A DNA stretch of 64,000 nt from Thunnus maccoyii (Eukaryota > Chordata > Actinopteri > Scombriformes > Scombridae), in NCBI RefSeq assembly GCF_910596095.1, contig NC_056550.1, forward strand, positions 18,322,501 through 18,386,500. The letters are read 5' to 3'. This document shows, in pieces, positions 43,566 through 57,324 of this stretch. Numbering within the stretch: the first letter of the stretch is position 1; each line of letters opens with the position of its first letter. The translations under genes and the position numbers were made by a program. The notes beneath the pieces were generated by a model, which saw only the letters and a list, made by a program, of their open reading frames with translations, was not told where the DNA came from and did no database searches.

Positions 43566-46160
43566 TGTAAGCATTTTAATTTGTAACTAGAATTTGAAAA
43601 CTACATAATGCAGTATGATGTTGTACCAATTGATTTGATTTCATCACAAATGTGAATGTGACACACAATATGGGTGTTAAAATACTGAATAAAATGTAAA
43701 ATTTGACCATTGTTTAGTAGGAAAATGGAAATTTATAGTAGAATGGACTACTTTGCTAAGAAATTCAATTTAAATTATACTGAAGGCAAATACCTTCCTC
43801 ACAGCTAAAGTAATTCTAATTTATTTTCAACATGCTTGCTTTCATAAGAAATGTTGACTATGAACACATTCTCTTAAAAGGAAAAAAGAGAAATTGTAGA
43901 GTAGGAGAAGGACTGTTAGACATGCACACCTACTTAAGTAAGACTTCAGTAAACCTAATAGGACTTAAGGGTATGCTCAAGGAAGCATAAATATAAAATT
44001 ATTTAGAGTGGAAGAAGGAGGTGCTCATTAATTTCTCACCTAGATTAACTCAGTGAGTTACAAACTTGCTATTATAAATGTTGTGTAAATATATATGGTT
44101 TGTGTACAGTTCCAATAAAAGCAGCTCTTGATTTAAAGGTTGTGAAAGTTGAAACATGTAGTTAATATCAAAATCTTTTTTTTAATTCATGGACAGCTTT
44201 GGGGGTTGGTTTTGGAAACTCATCCAAATTCCATTGGTATTCAGTTGCAGGACACTTGCGTATTTGAGATCTTTGAAACTTCACCCCTTAATGACATTAA
44301 TATAAGACAGTTGTCAACATGCTTTAATTAATCTTTTATATTCACCTTTGATATAAACTATATACTAAGTCTTGGGAAAATTATAATATATAATGCTCAA
44401 TAATGCTTGACTGTGGTAATGCTATATTTTCCGAAACTTTCATTGTGCTCATAAAAACTGTGTATTACTGTGTGCCAGTAATACCAAAAGAATATTAAAA
44501 AAAATATATCGTAATGCATAGCTGTGTTTGTGCACTATTTGATCATATAAATCTTATAAATCTAAACTTGCCAATATGACGATCAAAACAATTTATTAAC
44601 TGAGGTTACATCACATTAATATTTTTAAAGGGCCATGTATGCATGGAGTTTAGTTTTGGAAGTGTACCAAAATGTTTGTTGTCTACAGTTACTGGATTCT
44701 GGCACATCTTGTACTCCTGTAATAAAATTAAAGATGAAGTACCATCAATAAAAGCTCAATCACCTTTTATGTATCTCCCTAAATGGACATGAAATCAGTT
44801 GCCAACTCATTTCAGGTATTGCCCAAAATAAGTTTCACATGCCAAATGAACATCAGCCAATTGCTACATTTGATACTAAAGAAGCTATTAAAGAAGCATG
44901 ATACAAGTGTCCTGGCAGATCTTGAAGGCTTGTGCACATTATGGCATGTTTGATTTGAATTTGGCTCACCAAAGAAAATATAATATATGATATATAAGAA
45001 TATCGAAACATTTAGTTCATATCAAAAAATATATAAACACTTAGTTCATATCATGAAGTGGGTTAACAGTTGTAAATTCTTTCTTAATTGATTTTGACTC
45101 ATTTCAAGGTGGCTCTTGGGACACATACTGATTTATTTCAGCTAATGGTAGGAGAATTTAAAATGACTAACATATGAGTATTTTCCATCACTTGTCATAG
45201 CTTCTTTGCTGCTGATACTGATTGCATAAGCCCAGATCATTGCTTCAGAATGTATATTTCCGTACATCTCCGAATGGATGTATGTATGTGATGCTTTATG
45301 TGCATGTAGAGATATTACACCTGCTTACCAGTGCAACTACCCTTAGTCTATATCACCTCACACAGGCTGCTGTGAAGAATGAACCGTTATTAGATAATGA
45401 GATTTACTTGCAGAAATATGTGATCATTACAGTGGCCCGGTAGTTGTACCTTTTGTTCTAATGACGTATGGGATTTGGGATTCTGCTATGAAAAAGAAAT
45501 CCACTTTGGTGTGTTGGTGGTGTTTATTTCTTTTGTTGTTTATGTGACATGAACATGTTTAGCCTGTCACCATATATTCCCTTTACGACAATACTCAGGC
45601 AGCACAAAAGTGATGTGAGATCCAGGCAATTCTCACTAAAAGGTCCTCAGGGCGAACAGATGAAGGGTTGCCAAATGGCTGAATAGAGATGACTCATTGT
45701 GCTCCAGTATTCCAAGTCAAGCTTTGATGTCTTCCAGAGAATTTAGCGTAAAGACTTGGAATAACTTGGCAACCCACATCTATTTGTCGCCCGTGACATC
45801 CAAATTATAACATTGCATGGATGCAGAGAAGGCCTGAGTCTAAGAGGAATTTGATTTGATAATTTTATTAATATGAGAAATAAAAAAAAATGTTTGTTCT
45901 TTGTTCAAATTACAAAATATTTTCTCAGAATCCTTTATCATAATCATAATCTTAAGATGTTTGGAACTAGAAAATATATGAATAATGTAAATTGTATGCA
46001 ATAATCTACAAACAATGGGAGAAAATGAATCGATAAATTAATCTCTGCCTGTGTGTCTGACCTCTACTGATCTGATAGCTCCATATCATTTCAGCTATAC
46101 TGGAGGATGAGGGAGGAGGCTCAGGCAAGGTTTATATCAGCTCTTGTGTGGGCATTTCTT
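43566..46160. other. Intergenic DNA upstream of gene 2
   Basis: No gene seen. 44170-44930 aligns with 15200-15960 of unit 1. The stretch 45230-46130 contains no recognisable gene or repeat; the small ORF at 45222-45443 has no domain. Confidence 0.55.
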
Positions 46161-46274
46161 TGTCAACCTATACATTCACATTACAAAACAACAGCAGCCT
46201 TAACAGCCTAACTACCCTTCCCAGCTCCTTAGACAACCATCCCGTATATACTTTCACAGGTAATTGACACAGGT

Positions 46275-46960
46275 TACAATGTGTCTCAAAGACTGCAGCA
46301 ATACCAGTGTCTGCTTCACCCTTTCATTTTTACTTGGCTGTCTTAACTTCACACTTCACACATTAGCTTCACACCTTGATGCTTTCTCAAACCAAAATGT
46401 AGGATTACAGGGACCTAAATTTTCAAAAGCAATACTGATTTACAAAAACTAGATTAATTCTACACCTAAATGTATAAAAACCTCTGAAGGAATTATTCTT
46501 GCACTATAATAAAAGTTTCAAGTTTACACTTCTATGTTCAGTACACCCCAAACAATAGTGCAAAATCAGTCAACTCCACTATTAGGCCAAATACACTGTG
46601 TATATTCACAATTTAGACAAAATATTTATTATCGACGTGAACCACAGCTGCCTGATCATGGAGCTGAATGGTCATAACAGTGTGTCTATGGACTGCAGCA
46701 ATACCAGTGTCTGCTTCTCTTTCATTTTTACTTGGCTGTCTTAGCTTCACACCATCCTTTATTGACACTTTCTCAAACCAAAATGTAGAATTACAGGGAG
46801 CTAAGCTTTCAAAAGTAATACCGATTTAACAAAAGGTAGATTCATGTTAAATTGAGCTCTATAAAAACCTCTCATGGAATTATTCTTGCACTATAATACA
46901 CGTCTCAAGTTTACATTTCTATGATCAGTACGCCTCAAACAATAGTGTAAAATCGACCAA
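46275..46960. repeat. Local tandem duplication of about 300 bp (two copies)
   Basis: The block with gactgcagcaataccagtgt and tttttacttggctgtctta occurs at about 46275-46580 and again at about 46675-46960. Unit 1 has it once (about 16770-17040). Confidence 0.75.
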
Positions 46961-47163
46961 CTCCACAAAATCCTGTCATGTCTTTCTCCATCTTGGTAGT
47001 TGTCCACCAGATTTTGAGAGAGAGATTCTAGTACTTCTGGTGTTTCAATTTTGTGTTGCTTCATTTCACTTTACATCAGTTCAGACTAAGGCTTTTAAGT
47101 TTTCTTTGTGAAATTTTAAATGTTGCAACACACTGAGCATTCAGACAGGCAGTGGATTTGAGT

Positions 47164-47590
47164 GGTTTGAGAAGTCTCTGGATATTTTTTATACTTTTAT
47201 ACTTGAAATGAATGGTATTCAATCCATAAATTCAAACTGACCACAGCCACTGTGCCTTTTGAGGGAACAAAACAAATTTGTGCAAAGCAATAATCGCCTT
47301 TGAAGTTCTTCCCTACATGTTACATGGTGTTCTGTCTCTGTGTTATGGGTGTATAAATAGGTAGAGGTCTGTCTGCAATGAGGTGATGAGTAAAGTTTTA
47401 GCTCAGTGGTCAGCGCAGTCCTTCGTAAGGTAGTTTATTCATGAACACTCATTGTAACACTTTAATTTTCTAAAATTAAAAGCGTAATAACAACAAAGAC
47501 AGGAATTTTAAGCCTCTTTCCACTTTTATTCTAATACAAACAGAATTCATAGATACAGATACAAATACAAGTACTGGGCTCTCTGGACAT
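47164..47590. other. Unassigned DNA replacing the rod part of the MYH relic
   Basis: After gagtggtttga, where unit 1 continues into relic exon 37, unit 2 turns into unrelated sequence. Nothing coding is seen. The tail (ggtgtataaataggtagagg ... ctcagtggtcagcgcagtcc) looks repeat-derived but is not classified. Confidence 0.4.
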
Positions 47591-48180
47591 CCCTAACCCA
47601 CAACTACTGTATGTTGTACATACACACTAATGCTTGTTGTGAAGGCTTGGGGGCTGCACACTACCAAAAGCAAGAGGGGAAGCTCAAAGTTGTTGCGTAT
47701 GCCAGTCGAGGTCTTTGCAAAAGCGAAAGAAACTACCCCACTCACAAGCTTGAATTCTTAGTCCTAAATTGGGCTGTTTATGAGAAGTTTAATGACTTTT
47801 CACTGTACTTAACGAGACCAATCCCCTCACATATGTGTTAATATCTGCCAACCTAGATGCTGCTGGACATTGCTGGTTAGCTGCTCTTAATACCTACCAG
47901 TTCACTGTTAAGTACAGAGCAGGGCAAACCAACCATGAAGCAGATGGGTTATCCCGTCAGCCTCAAGACCCACCTCGTGAGGATGAAGCTGTAATTAAAG
48001 AGAGGAAGAAAGAGGGCTCTTGGATGCAAGAGACGACATGGGTCATTAAGTATTCTACCACTACCCAGAACAACCTGTTGTTGCAGAGTCAGATCCTACT
48101 GGCCAAGAATAGCCAGAGCCATTGAGGAAAAGTGCAAAAAATGTGAACACTGTTACAAGAGAAAGGCTGTGCCCCAAAAG
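47590..48180 (+). mobile_element. Ty3/Gypsy RNase H and integrase fragments, unit 2
   Basis: RNase H region reads HTNACCEGLGAAHYQKQ and LEFLVLNWAVYEKFND, continuing after a frameshift as LDAAGHCWLAALNTYQFTV and HEADGLSRQPQD (to about 47990). The integrase zinc-binding remnant follows (about 48095-48180). It is the duplicate of 22350-23340. The reverse-transcriptase part is missing here. Confidence 0.83.
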
Positions 48181-48239
48181 AGACACATTATCAAGAGTCT
48201 GCTTCATTATCATAAAGTTTATAAAGATTTAGCATGACA

Positions 48240-49260
48240 CTATATGCCATACTCACATAATCAGTCCATACTGGTGCTCACGATCTGACATACAAACATA
48301 CACAGTTCATGAATTCTGTTTTGATCATTCCTCCAATAAACTTATGTTTGAGGTCAATTCTACACAATTTAACAGTAGTTAGAGATGGAGAAGATATGGG
48401 GTGGTGAAACAATCATACACGGGAAGCCACTTGTAGGGATTCATGCCAACATAAAACAATCCAAAGTAGGTCTGCAATAGTAGAGAATAAACACTGAACA
48501 TTTCTATATGTAGACCAAAATAATATTTACATTACACTGAATGAAAGTAAAAACCTACTTAGATCATCCATCATGCATCACGCTCTTTGAGGTTATACAA
48601 CACAGATGGCCTGTTGAAGTGGGTCATCATGGCCATGTCCTCCATCTTATTGAACTTTGGAAGATTCCTTGAATGGATGTCCTTCTCCTTTACAGTGACA
48701 GTTTGAAGAGAAAATGTAAATAATTTTTTTTTGTTTTACCAAGATATTTCATATAAAGATTTTTCAGTTAGATGTCATGTTTCACAGTTAGGGTCTGTGA
48801 ATGAAAGAGACTAATACAACGATTATGAATGAATTAAATTAACATAGTATTTCAAACAATTATTTACAAACCTTTCCCTGTCTGTCTCAACCGTGGCTTT
48901 GCCACCTTCCTTTTTGACAAGTATACCCATGACACATGCATTGGCATCAAATGGAGCAGTCAGGGCCTCAATCCTCTACTCTGGTTTTTGTTATAGGTAG
49001 ACAAATGTATTTTTCTTATTGGTTTGCAAATTGATCTATTATTCCAACAATAAACATAACATACAAAACCTGAAATTAAAAAATAGTCAAAGTTAAGCAA
49101 AATAAATTGAAAATGAAACATGCAAACGTGCATTCAACAATTAACAGGGACATGCTATAGGAACAGTTGACAGCACTCATCTGTCTCAGGTGCCTGTCAG
49201 TTAGTTAATGTCCAGCTCTGAGCCTGCCTCAGGAATGCTTGACACCTTGTTTTGTGATAG
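48240..49260 (-). pseudogene. MYH relic, unit 2: 5' exons and promoter remnant
   Basis: Fragments homologous to MYH exon 4 (about 48252-48285), exon 3 (about 48381-48478, internally deleted), exon 2 (about 48557-48703), part of exon 1 (about 48871-48982, lacking the N-terminus) and exon 1/promoter homology (about 49165-49260). Exon 2 is kept here but lost from the unit 1 relic, while exon 3 is more complete in unit 1. The start codon region is gone and there is no open frame across the exons. Confidence 0.85.
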
Positions 49261-52200
49261 AGATATGTTCAGTTTGTATAAGTTTATAAGTGTATTTTTA
49301 GGTGGAGCAGAACAGGTGGACCCAAACGTAATAAAGTAGTTTCTTAACAAATGTTAATAAACTACTTCTTTCATAATATGTTGAGGATGAGTTAAGTGAG
49401 TCCAGCCATTGAACAGATACCCATCAGTGTCTGGATAAGAACGTCTGCTAAATGCTCTGAATGTAGATACAGAGGACATGTGGAATGAACTGCCTGGTGT
49501 ATAAATTGCTGCATCTTTGACGTCTAACTAGGTGTGTCAAACTCCTCAGTCACATTTCACAACTAGTGTGAAAGCAAACTTCATTTTCCTGTACAAGGAC
49601 TTTCTCTTACTCAGTCCAGTTCAACAAACAGGGAAAAAGTCTGAGGGCATCTGGTGGACTGGTGGACATAGAGCCAGACTGGGACAGAACAACACTTTAC
49701 AAAGTTGTATTACAATACAAATATTATTTTAGTACATAATGTAATTTAAGTAACAAACACAGTATAAAGCCATCTAAATACTTAGAGATATTGGATTCAA
49801 TTGAATAGACAGTCGAATGATGTGTAGCAAAATACACCAAGTACAGTGTCAAATTAATTCAACTTAAAATATGTAAAATGTTATTACATTAAATTTATTA
49901 GATATTATTCATGTTACATTTACATCCATACTGTCCATATGCAACTTAAATCCTTCATTCTGATACAACATAACTTATAACTTATAACTCAATCTTCAAA
50001 ATGAGTGTAATTGTACAACAGGTTGAAAATTACTGCCAGTAACAGATGACAATATTATTAAGTTGACATATTTTTGAATTTAAAATTAACTTAAATTAAC
50101 TTGATTGTGCTTGTAAATACTGAGTAAACCAATTATGTCCACAGTGTACCCAGTAGTAAATTGCAAAAGTGCATGGCGTTGTTTGTGGGTTTTTTATTCC
50201 AATAAATTTAGAGGTTGAAATCATTTCAAGTTGACAGAGCTTTTATACGCATGATATCCACTTGTGTCCTGTTCATCTTGATATCACAGCCAGTAATTAG
50301 TTTTACATTTGGAGAAGCATTGAAATGTCACTGGTGTATAGTTGCAGCAGGACATAAATCTCAGATATCAGAAATAAAACTCCGACAGTCTTTCCATGAA
50401 TGCTGAACAGGTGTTATATGTCTCCTGAGAATAGATTTCAAGAGGGATTGCCAACTCAGATAATTTAACACCAGAAATAAGTTCCACATAAACATCATTG
50501 ATGTTTTGCTGTGAGGAATAAAAAAGATGCAGCTTTAAGTGAAAGGGGTTGATATTTTGACATAAGTTCAAATGATGCCTTAAAGAAAAAGTTTGGGATC
50601 ATCTTCAGAATTGACTCATTTCCATGTTTTGCACAGATGTAACTTATTATTTGCCATCTTATAAGCAGATCACAAGGTATTTCCACGGTCAAAGCTAAGT
50701 TCAGCTAAGGGAGGGAGTGATAGGGAGTGATTCACATTTGGCATAGAGAGATGGATGTATTTTTAGGACACATTTAGATATGTTGTTAACACCATATCTT
50801 AAGTGTAAAGATATTTATCTTTTCAAATAATTTGTTTCTGAAATGTATTTTAAATGAATAGTATAATGTTGGTAAATGTAAGGTAAGACAATTGCCAAGG
50901 ATTAATCAAGTACTATATAATATGTATTTTTATTGTAGTTGTCCAGGGGTTGGGTAGAATTTAACCTGACGTGCCAGATAGTTTGTGCACAGAACCATCT
51001 GACAAGTCGTCCATGGAAACTGTTTGGAAAAGGTCAGGTACTTTCAAAAAGTACTTGTTAGGTGATTGGATCAACCATCTGATTATCACTATCACATCCC
51101 AGCTTGCAAGGCAGATGGATTCACGGTACTAATCGATCCAAACCACCAGTGGTTTTGACAGAAGCGCATAACTTGAAGCCTGACAAGATGGATTCTCGTG
51201 TGATGCTGTGATCTTGCGAATCCAGCTGATTTGCAAGGTAAGGTAGAATTTCCATAAAAGTGCAGAGCTGACACAGACCATTAAGAAGTAGCAACAACCA
51301 AAAAAAGAAAATAACTGACTTGCTCTTCTAGTGCAGGTATTCAATAGTTAGTAGGTATGGTAGAGTGTCTTACAGGTAATCCTGTCTAATGCCACAGTGC
51401 CTAGTCAGATGTGCAGCATTAAGTGTTGCTGTAGTTGAAGTTTATGTAGTCCTGAAATATTATTTGAGCACAGATGAAGCTCACTTAAGGACTCCACATG
51501 CTTGCACTCATATTTGTGGTGAAGTACACTGAAATTTGCAGGTCAGCCAGGGTGGACCCTAAAGCCCTACCCAGTACACATATGACTGTTGTGCCTTAAC
51601 CTGGCATTTGTGTTGGTTCCCGACAAGCATACAGGATAGGGTTGATCCAGCTCCCATCTTTCTCTAAAATGCTAAAAAAGGCAAATATTTCTTGATCTTT
51701 ATTTATTTTCACATCTAGATTGTTTTGGTTAAATTAGTGATAAAAAGGAAAGCGGACACAATAAAGGTTTCAGTATGATCGAAACAAACTATTTTGTGCA
51801 ACGTGTTGTAAGACCACATCTATATCTATATCCTATATATAGTCAAGTATTTCACACTCTGAAATAACACCCAGCTTTCAGCGGACTGAAGGCTAACTTA
51901 CTGAACACACACGTAAACAGCCTGTCTGCCAGCTACCTAACTACATCTAGGCTACTTCTCTTCATTAAATCACACCATCGAATGCAGGTAATGTTAATAA
52001 TTCATAATGCCAAGTACTGCAGTGATGTGACTGAATAAACCCTATAACAGTAGCTAATGCATGTAACACAACATTTGTGGAAACTTTTGACTTTAAGCCA
52101 ACATGCTAATTTTCTGTTAATTATATTAGCTCCCTATACTTGCCAAAATACTCAATTGATGTGAATAAGTTTATGGTGACTGACTCTGTCAGTCTCAATC

Positions 52201-52900
52201 AGTTTACAAGGAAGACATGGTGTTAATTTGTCAGGAAGAAACTTCTCTTAGTACCCTCGGTATAGCCTAGTAAAATTATGATCTATTTTATTAATTAGCT
52301 TTGAAAACACCAGCCACACAGTTCTACATGTGTGAGTTCCAAAGCTGGTTACAGATAGTGAATAACATAAGATTATTGAGTAATTAAAGTGACCATTATC
52401 AACATGCTAAGCAGATGTATAGTTACTTTATCTTACAACCTGGTTATTTTAATGTGACCTATAGCAATCTGATTAACTTGTGGCAAACTGTAAGTATATC
52501 AAGTTATCAGGTTTCAAAGTTGTCAATTTCATTTACATCAGGACACATAAGTGAAACATTATTTTACATCCACAGCAAACCTCTGGGATGTAGGAGACAG
52601 CAACATCCAGCTTTGGACTGCAGCAGAGACCACATAGATCAACCTCATAAAAGGAACATCCATCAGCTTCTATTGATTTGGTTATGTTGCAAATCATCTT
52701 CAAGTTAACACAGACAAGTGTAGACCATGATACCACCAAGACCCTTCTGGTACAACTACGTCTCGTAGAAATTACATTTATATACTTCTAATTTGGTTTG
52801 CCAGTTAAGTTTTCAAGGAATTGTGATTTGTTTATAAAATATATAAACAGTCAGAAATAGATAAAAGAGGAAATCTTGTTCATGCTGTTAAATCTGGACA
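49261..52900. other. Intergenic DNA conserved with unit 1
   Basis: Aligns with 24340-27540 minus the interspersed repeat at 24420-24905. An extra segment (about 50955-51480) has no unit 1 counterpart. No gene seen. Confidence 0.55.
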
Positions 52901-53039
52901 AAAAAACTTCAAAGCAAGTTCATTAAATTCATAAAAAACAAAGATGGTGATGCTGTTTTCTGTGAAAAATTAAAAGCAAAGTAATTAGGGATTTATGTAC
53001 AATTGCATATAAGAAATAGAAACTGACACCCCATCTGTG

Positions 53040-54480
53040 AACACTTTTTTTGGGGGGGCTATCCCTTCATACAGCCGCTCAACTTTTAACTGACCTATTG
53101 GTGAGATAAGAAAGGATGAGGTTGTACAGGCCATCAAACAGTTAAATGTTGGGAAAACCCCGGTCCTGATGGCCTGCCCACTGAGTTTTATCAATTGTAT
53201 ATTGATGAAGTCATACACCTGCTTACTTCCATGTATAATGAAGGTCTGCACAGTGGCTTTAAAGGGGGACTCTTTTTATGACGGTGTTCTTTGCTTATTG
53301 TATAAAAAAGGTTATGAATCTTATATAGATAATTATATTTGACATCTTACCATCATAAATACTGACAATAAAATATTTGCTAAGATAATTATGAATAGAC
53401 TTAATGATATATTAGAGAAAATTATAGATAAAGAACAAACGTGCAATTAAAGGACAGGTAATGTGGGACAACCTTAGTATTTTATGAGAAATCTTACACA
53501 AACCTGAAGCAATAAAAAGGTTTTTATATTATTGGTATTGATAAAAAAAAAAAAAGCATTTGACTACATTTCCTGAGATTATCTCTGGGCTGTGATGAAA
53601 GCATATGGCTTTTCTGGTGGCTTTATTCACTTGGTGAATGTCTGTACTTTAAATGAAGTGATCATGTATATGTCAATGGGTTTTTAACTGAGGCTTTTGA
53701 AGTGGAGAGAGGTGTGAAGCAGGGCTGTCCATTGAGCACAGCTCTTTATCTTTTAGCCATCAGCCATCTAATTAAATATATAAACAATGACATTTTGCTA
53801 GAACATGTGTAGGCCATGCACACAAAGTCACTGCTATTGCTTACACTGACTGCATTACCATCATTATAAAAAAACAGTCAAAGATGAACATGCTTCTGGA
53901 GCAAAACTAAATTACAACAAAACAGAGGGTGTTTGGATCGGAGTGGAGAGGGACAGACAAAACATTAATATTGAAGTCAAACAAGAAATTAAAATACTCA
54001 ATCTGAACATTTGTAACAGTGAATGTAGTGAAAGAAACTGGGAGAAAAAAATGTGTGAAATTGAAGAAGAGGTACAGAAATGGGAAAACAAAGATTAATT
54101 GCGATTACGACAAATTATGAAACAAGTAAACAACGAGTAAATATTGTCAAAACCTTCATCTTATCCAAGCTAGTTTTTCTAGTGAATATTTTTCCTCCAT
54201 CCAACAAAATATCCCAATTAAAAAAACTGTGTGCCAACCTAATCTGGGGAACAACCAGGGAAGTCACCAAGAGAGAATTACAGCATAAAAGCAAAGAATA
54301 TGGTGGTTTGGGTGCTGTAGAGCTTGGTGACAGAAATTGTTTTTATAAAAACATATCTGCTGCCATTACCAGAAATGCTCTCTGGGGAAAAAAAGGAGAG
54401 GCAGGGCAAGACATAGCCCTGATTATAAATTATTATACAGTGATTTTATTACACAATTCAAACATTTACAGCTCAGCTCA
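53040..54480 (+). mobile_element. Tx1/L1-type LINE reverse-transcriptase remnant
   Basis: Decayed RT in shifting frames: EVVQAIKQLNVGKTP and PGPDGLPTEFYQLYIDEV (about 53120-53220), INTDNKIFAKIIMNRLNDIL (about 53360-53415), KKAFDYISWDYLWAVMKA (about 53550-53610) and, in 54080-54490, KLVFLVNIFPPSNKISQLKK with ANLIWGT. This is the order expected in L1/Tx1-type ORF2. Many frameshifts and stops; no endonuclease domain is seen. Confidence 0.78.
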
Positions 54481-54751
54481 ACTCAGCTGACAGCTTTGAA
54501 ATTGCTTTGGTTCAAAGGAGATTCAGTATGGAATGCTCAGCTTACTGTAAGATAATAGAGGTGGAACATCATTACTGCCAAGGTTTCAGAGCTCATGTAT
54601 TGTTCCTAAATTTCGCAATCGATTGCACGATTGGTATTTTTGTGTGAAATGCAAAAAACAAAACTGCATCAAGGAGTCTGTTTTCATAGAGATTTTTAGA
54701 GCGTCCTCACATGAATGTTTCAGTCTTTTGTTTTGTTTTTTACAGTAATTA

Positions 54752-56196
54752 GGGACCGAGCCCAAAAGGCAGAGGACTACTGTAAAACAAATGTAAAACT
54801 ATTGTATTTCGTGTGTTTGTTTCTTTCTTCTTCTTTTTCTTCTTTCTTTATTATTACGCCACTTCAACCCTTAATTTGGCCCCCTAAACATGCTCAAAAA
54901 CTTGGCACGCACATCAGGTCTGGTGAAAAATTTGATAAAATGTAAAAACTATCCCCCAAACTGCCAAAATGTGCTCGATAGCGCCACCTATGTATCTAAT
55001 ATGGCTGCCACGGCCCGTAGGAATGTCGTAGAGAAATCAAACCAAAACTCAATTATTCATCTCATCAAGACCTACAAATCATACACTGACACCCCTGACC
55101 TAAATCCAACAGGAAGTCTGCAATATGCCCATCAAAGTACGACTTTGCGCCAATTTTGGCCCCCGAACAAACACTATCTCCTCCGAGGGTGTTAATGGTA
55201 TCGGCTTCAAACTTAAATAGGTGACTTATGACACTATGCTGAAAAAAACTTGTTAAAAACGTAATAACTCGAAAGGTTTAGATTTTATAAGCCCTCAAAG
55301 TTGCAGTGCCATATCACACCTTACAATGTAAAACAATGGGGAGGCAATTTATGGGCATGAACTTCATGTCAAACAGAGGCTTCTGACGCCTAAACTATAA
55401 GTCTGACCATTTTCAAACCTTTATCAATGGATTCGCCACAAAATTTCTTAGTAAAAGACATGACTTTCAATGTAAAAAGTCCCAAAGTCATGAGATTTAT
55501 GAGGAGATTTCATAAGAAGAGTACTCCTTTCCAACTGCTCCTCGTTATGTCACTCCCTCAGTGCTGTGAAACATTCCGCAATACACACTCATTATCAAAT
55601 CACAGGAGGAGCAAGAAAAGACTTTAAAACTCACACTCTAATATCTCAAAAACAATAAAAGATAGAAAAAACATGTAAATTCAAGATTTGTAGGTCAAAG
55701 TCTCATGACTCATTTAAAGTTCAAATGAGCAGTAAATGTTCAAAAAGGTGTGGGTTCACTCACACTCTCCATTCAAATATATGAGTATTTTTCTGTGTCC
55801 AGCTGCAGTTACTTATTGTCTCTACACACCTGACAGTACACATTTCAATCAAACTTTGACCAGGTCATGTGGGTTAAAAGTCTTTACTTTTCTAAAAATA
55901 GACTTGATGAAAATTAGGAAATTAATTTTTTACACACAAACTCATCAAGAGTTTTCAATTTACTAATTGAAATTCAAGTGAATGGGCCCAAAACTTGCAT
56001 GATTTTGATGACACAGGTGTGAGCAAGACAGACATGTCTCACCCTGCAGAAAATGCTCATCCTGTCAATCAAACTTTCAAAATAAAAGCACACCACACTT
56101 GAAGAAGACAAGAAATATCCCTCATTTTTAAAAAGCAAAATGATCTGATCCTGACGGGCCAGAGTGCGAGGTCGCGACCAACGCTGCTTGCAGCTT
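54752..56196. mobile_element. 1445-bp insertion with 6-bp target-site duplication
   Basis: The block begins gggaccgagcccaaaaggca and ends gctgcttgcagctt, flanked by taatta on both sides (54746-54751 and 56197-56202). Unit 1 carries the uninterrupted site (taatta at 29423-29428). No terminal inverted repeats or enzyme motifs are visible; the ORFs at 54890-55195 and 55427-55627 show no known domain. Its sequence style is familiar from fish interspersed repeats, but I cannot classify it. Confidence 0.8.
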
Positions 56197-56202
56197 TAAT
56201 TA

Positions 56203-57320
56203 TATAAGCTCTTCTCTGTCACTTGTGCATACATTCATAATTAAAGACTTCACCAAAATACAATTTACTGTTTTTCATTTGTTAGGTCCCCACTCGGACT
56301 ACCCTGATAAGCAACTTTCAAAACCAATGTTGGATTTTGTCAGTTTGCCTATTTTATCATTAACTGGACACCAGCTCTGAGTAAGAATTTAGGGAAGACT
56401 GTCCTGTTGAATTGAATTTATTTTCAATATAATTCCATCCATAAATAATACAGTGACAAAATGTATGACTATTTTTGGTTTCTGTAATAAAACATCTAAA
56501 AGTAAAATTCTTATCAGATGGGGGTCCTTGACGTGAAAAAGTTTGAGAACCACTGATCTAGAGAATTCTTGAGATTACTTTAAATGAAAATGTATCCATG
56601 TACTATACATTGAATAGATTATAGTCAGTTGAGAACATACATTTTTAAAGTTTTTTCTTTTTTGCACTATCAAGAAATTAAACTAATCTCAGTGCAATCC
56701 CATAGCCACATCAATTATAAGTTTAATACATGGATTCAATTAGGTCAGATGAAACCTAAATGATGTTCAGTGGGAAACTGGTGTCGTATATGACAGTTAA
56801 AGATCATATTATCCCTTTACTGCTTTTTGACCTTCACGCCCTCTCATTTATAGATGTTTTGATTTTTAATCTTTCTGATGAATCAAATGAGGACCTGAAA
56901 TGAGTATAATGTTGCATTTTGGGGTGGGAACTATGCCACACAAGAATAGGGTACAATAAATTTGACTATTTTAAATCATTTAAGAAAGTGGTTTATATAC
57001 ATATTCTATTTTTATATATATTCCTAAACTGTTTGTTGCCTTAGTCTACTTGTTAGGAAAACACCATGCTCAATTATGAAGATGTATTATGATGTAAAAT
57101 ATAGAAAATATAAAAACATTTTTGGTCCTCATAGAGGTAGATATTCTTATGCGTAGAATAATCTATATTTGTCATTTATGATTGCATTTTGTGAAGTGCA
57201 GTGGAATATGGCCACATTTAACCATACAAATGTATTGTTTCACAACCAAAAGCTACTACCTCTTGAGGTTCCATATATTTTTTTGATTGATACATTATTT
57301 GAAGATCCTGTAATAAGTGG
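56203..57320. other. Intergenic DNA with half of the hAT-like MITE
   Basis: Matches 29430-30430 of unit 1. The MITE right half survives (end tttgagaaccactg at 56542-56555). About 125 bp of extra DNA lies at 56241-56365. No gene. Confidence 0.55.
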
Positions 57321-57324
57321 TATG

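Noticed and set aside
54890..55627. ORFs inside the 1445-bp insertion as a transposase
   Set aside because: Short, without catalytic motifs or supporting homology visible by eye.
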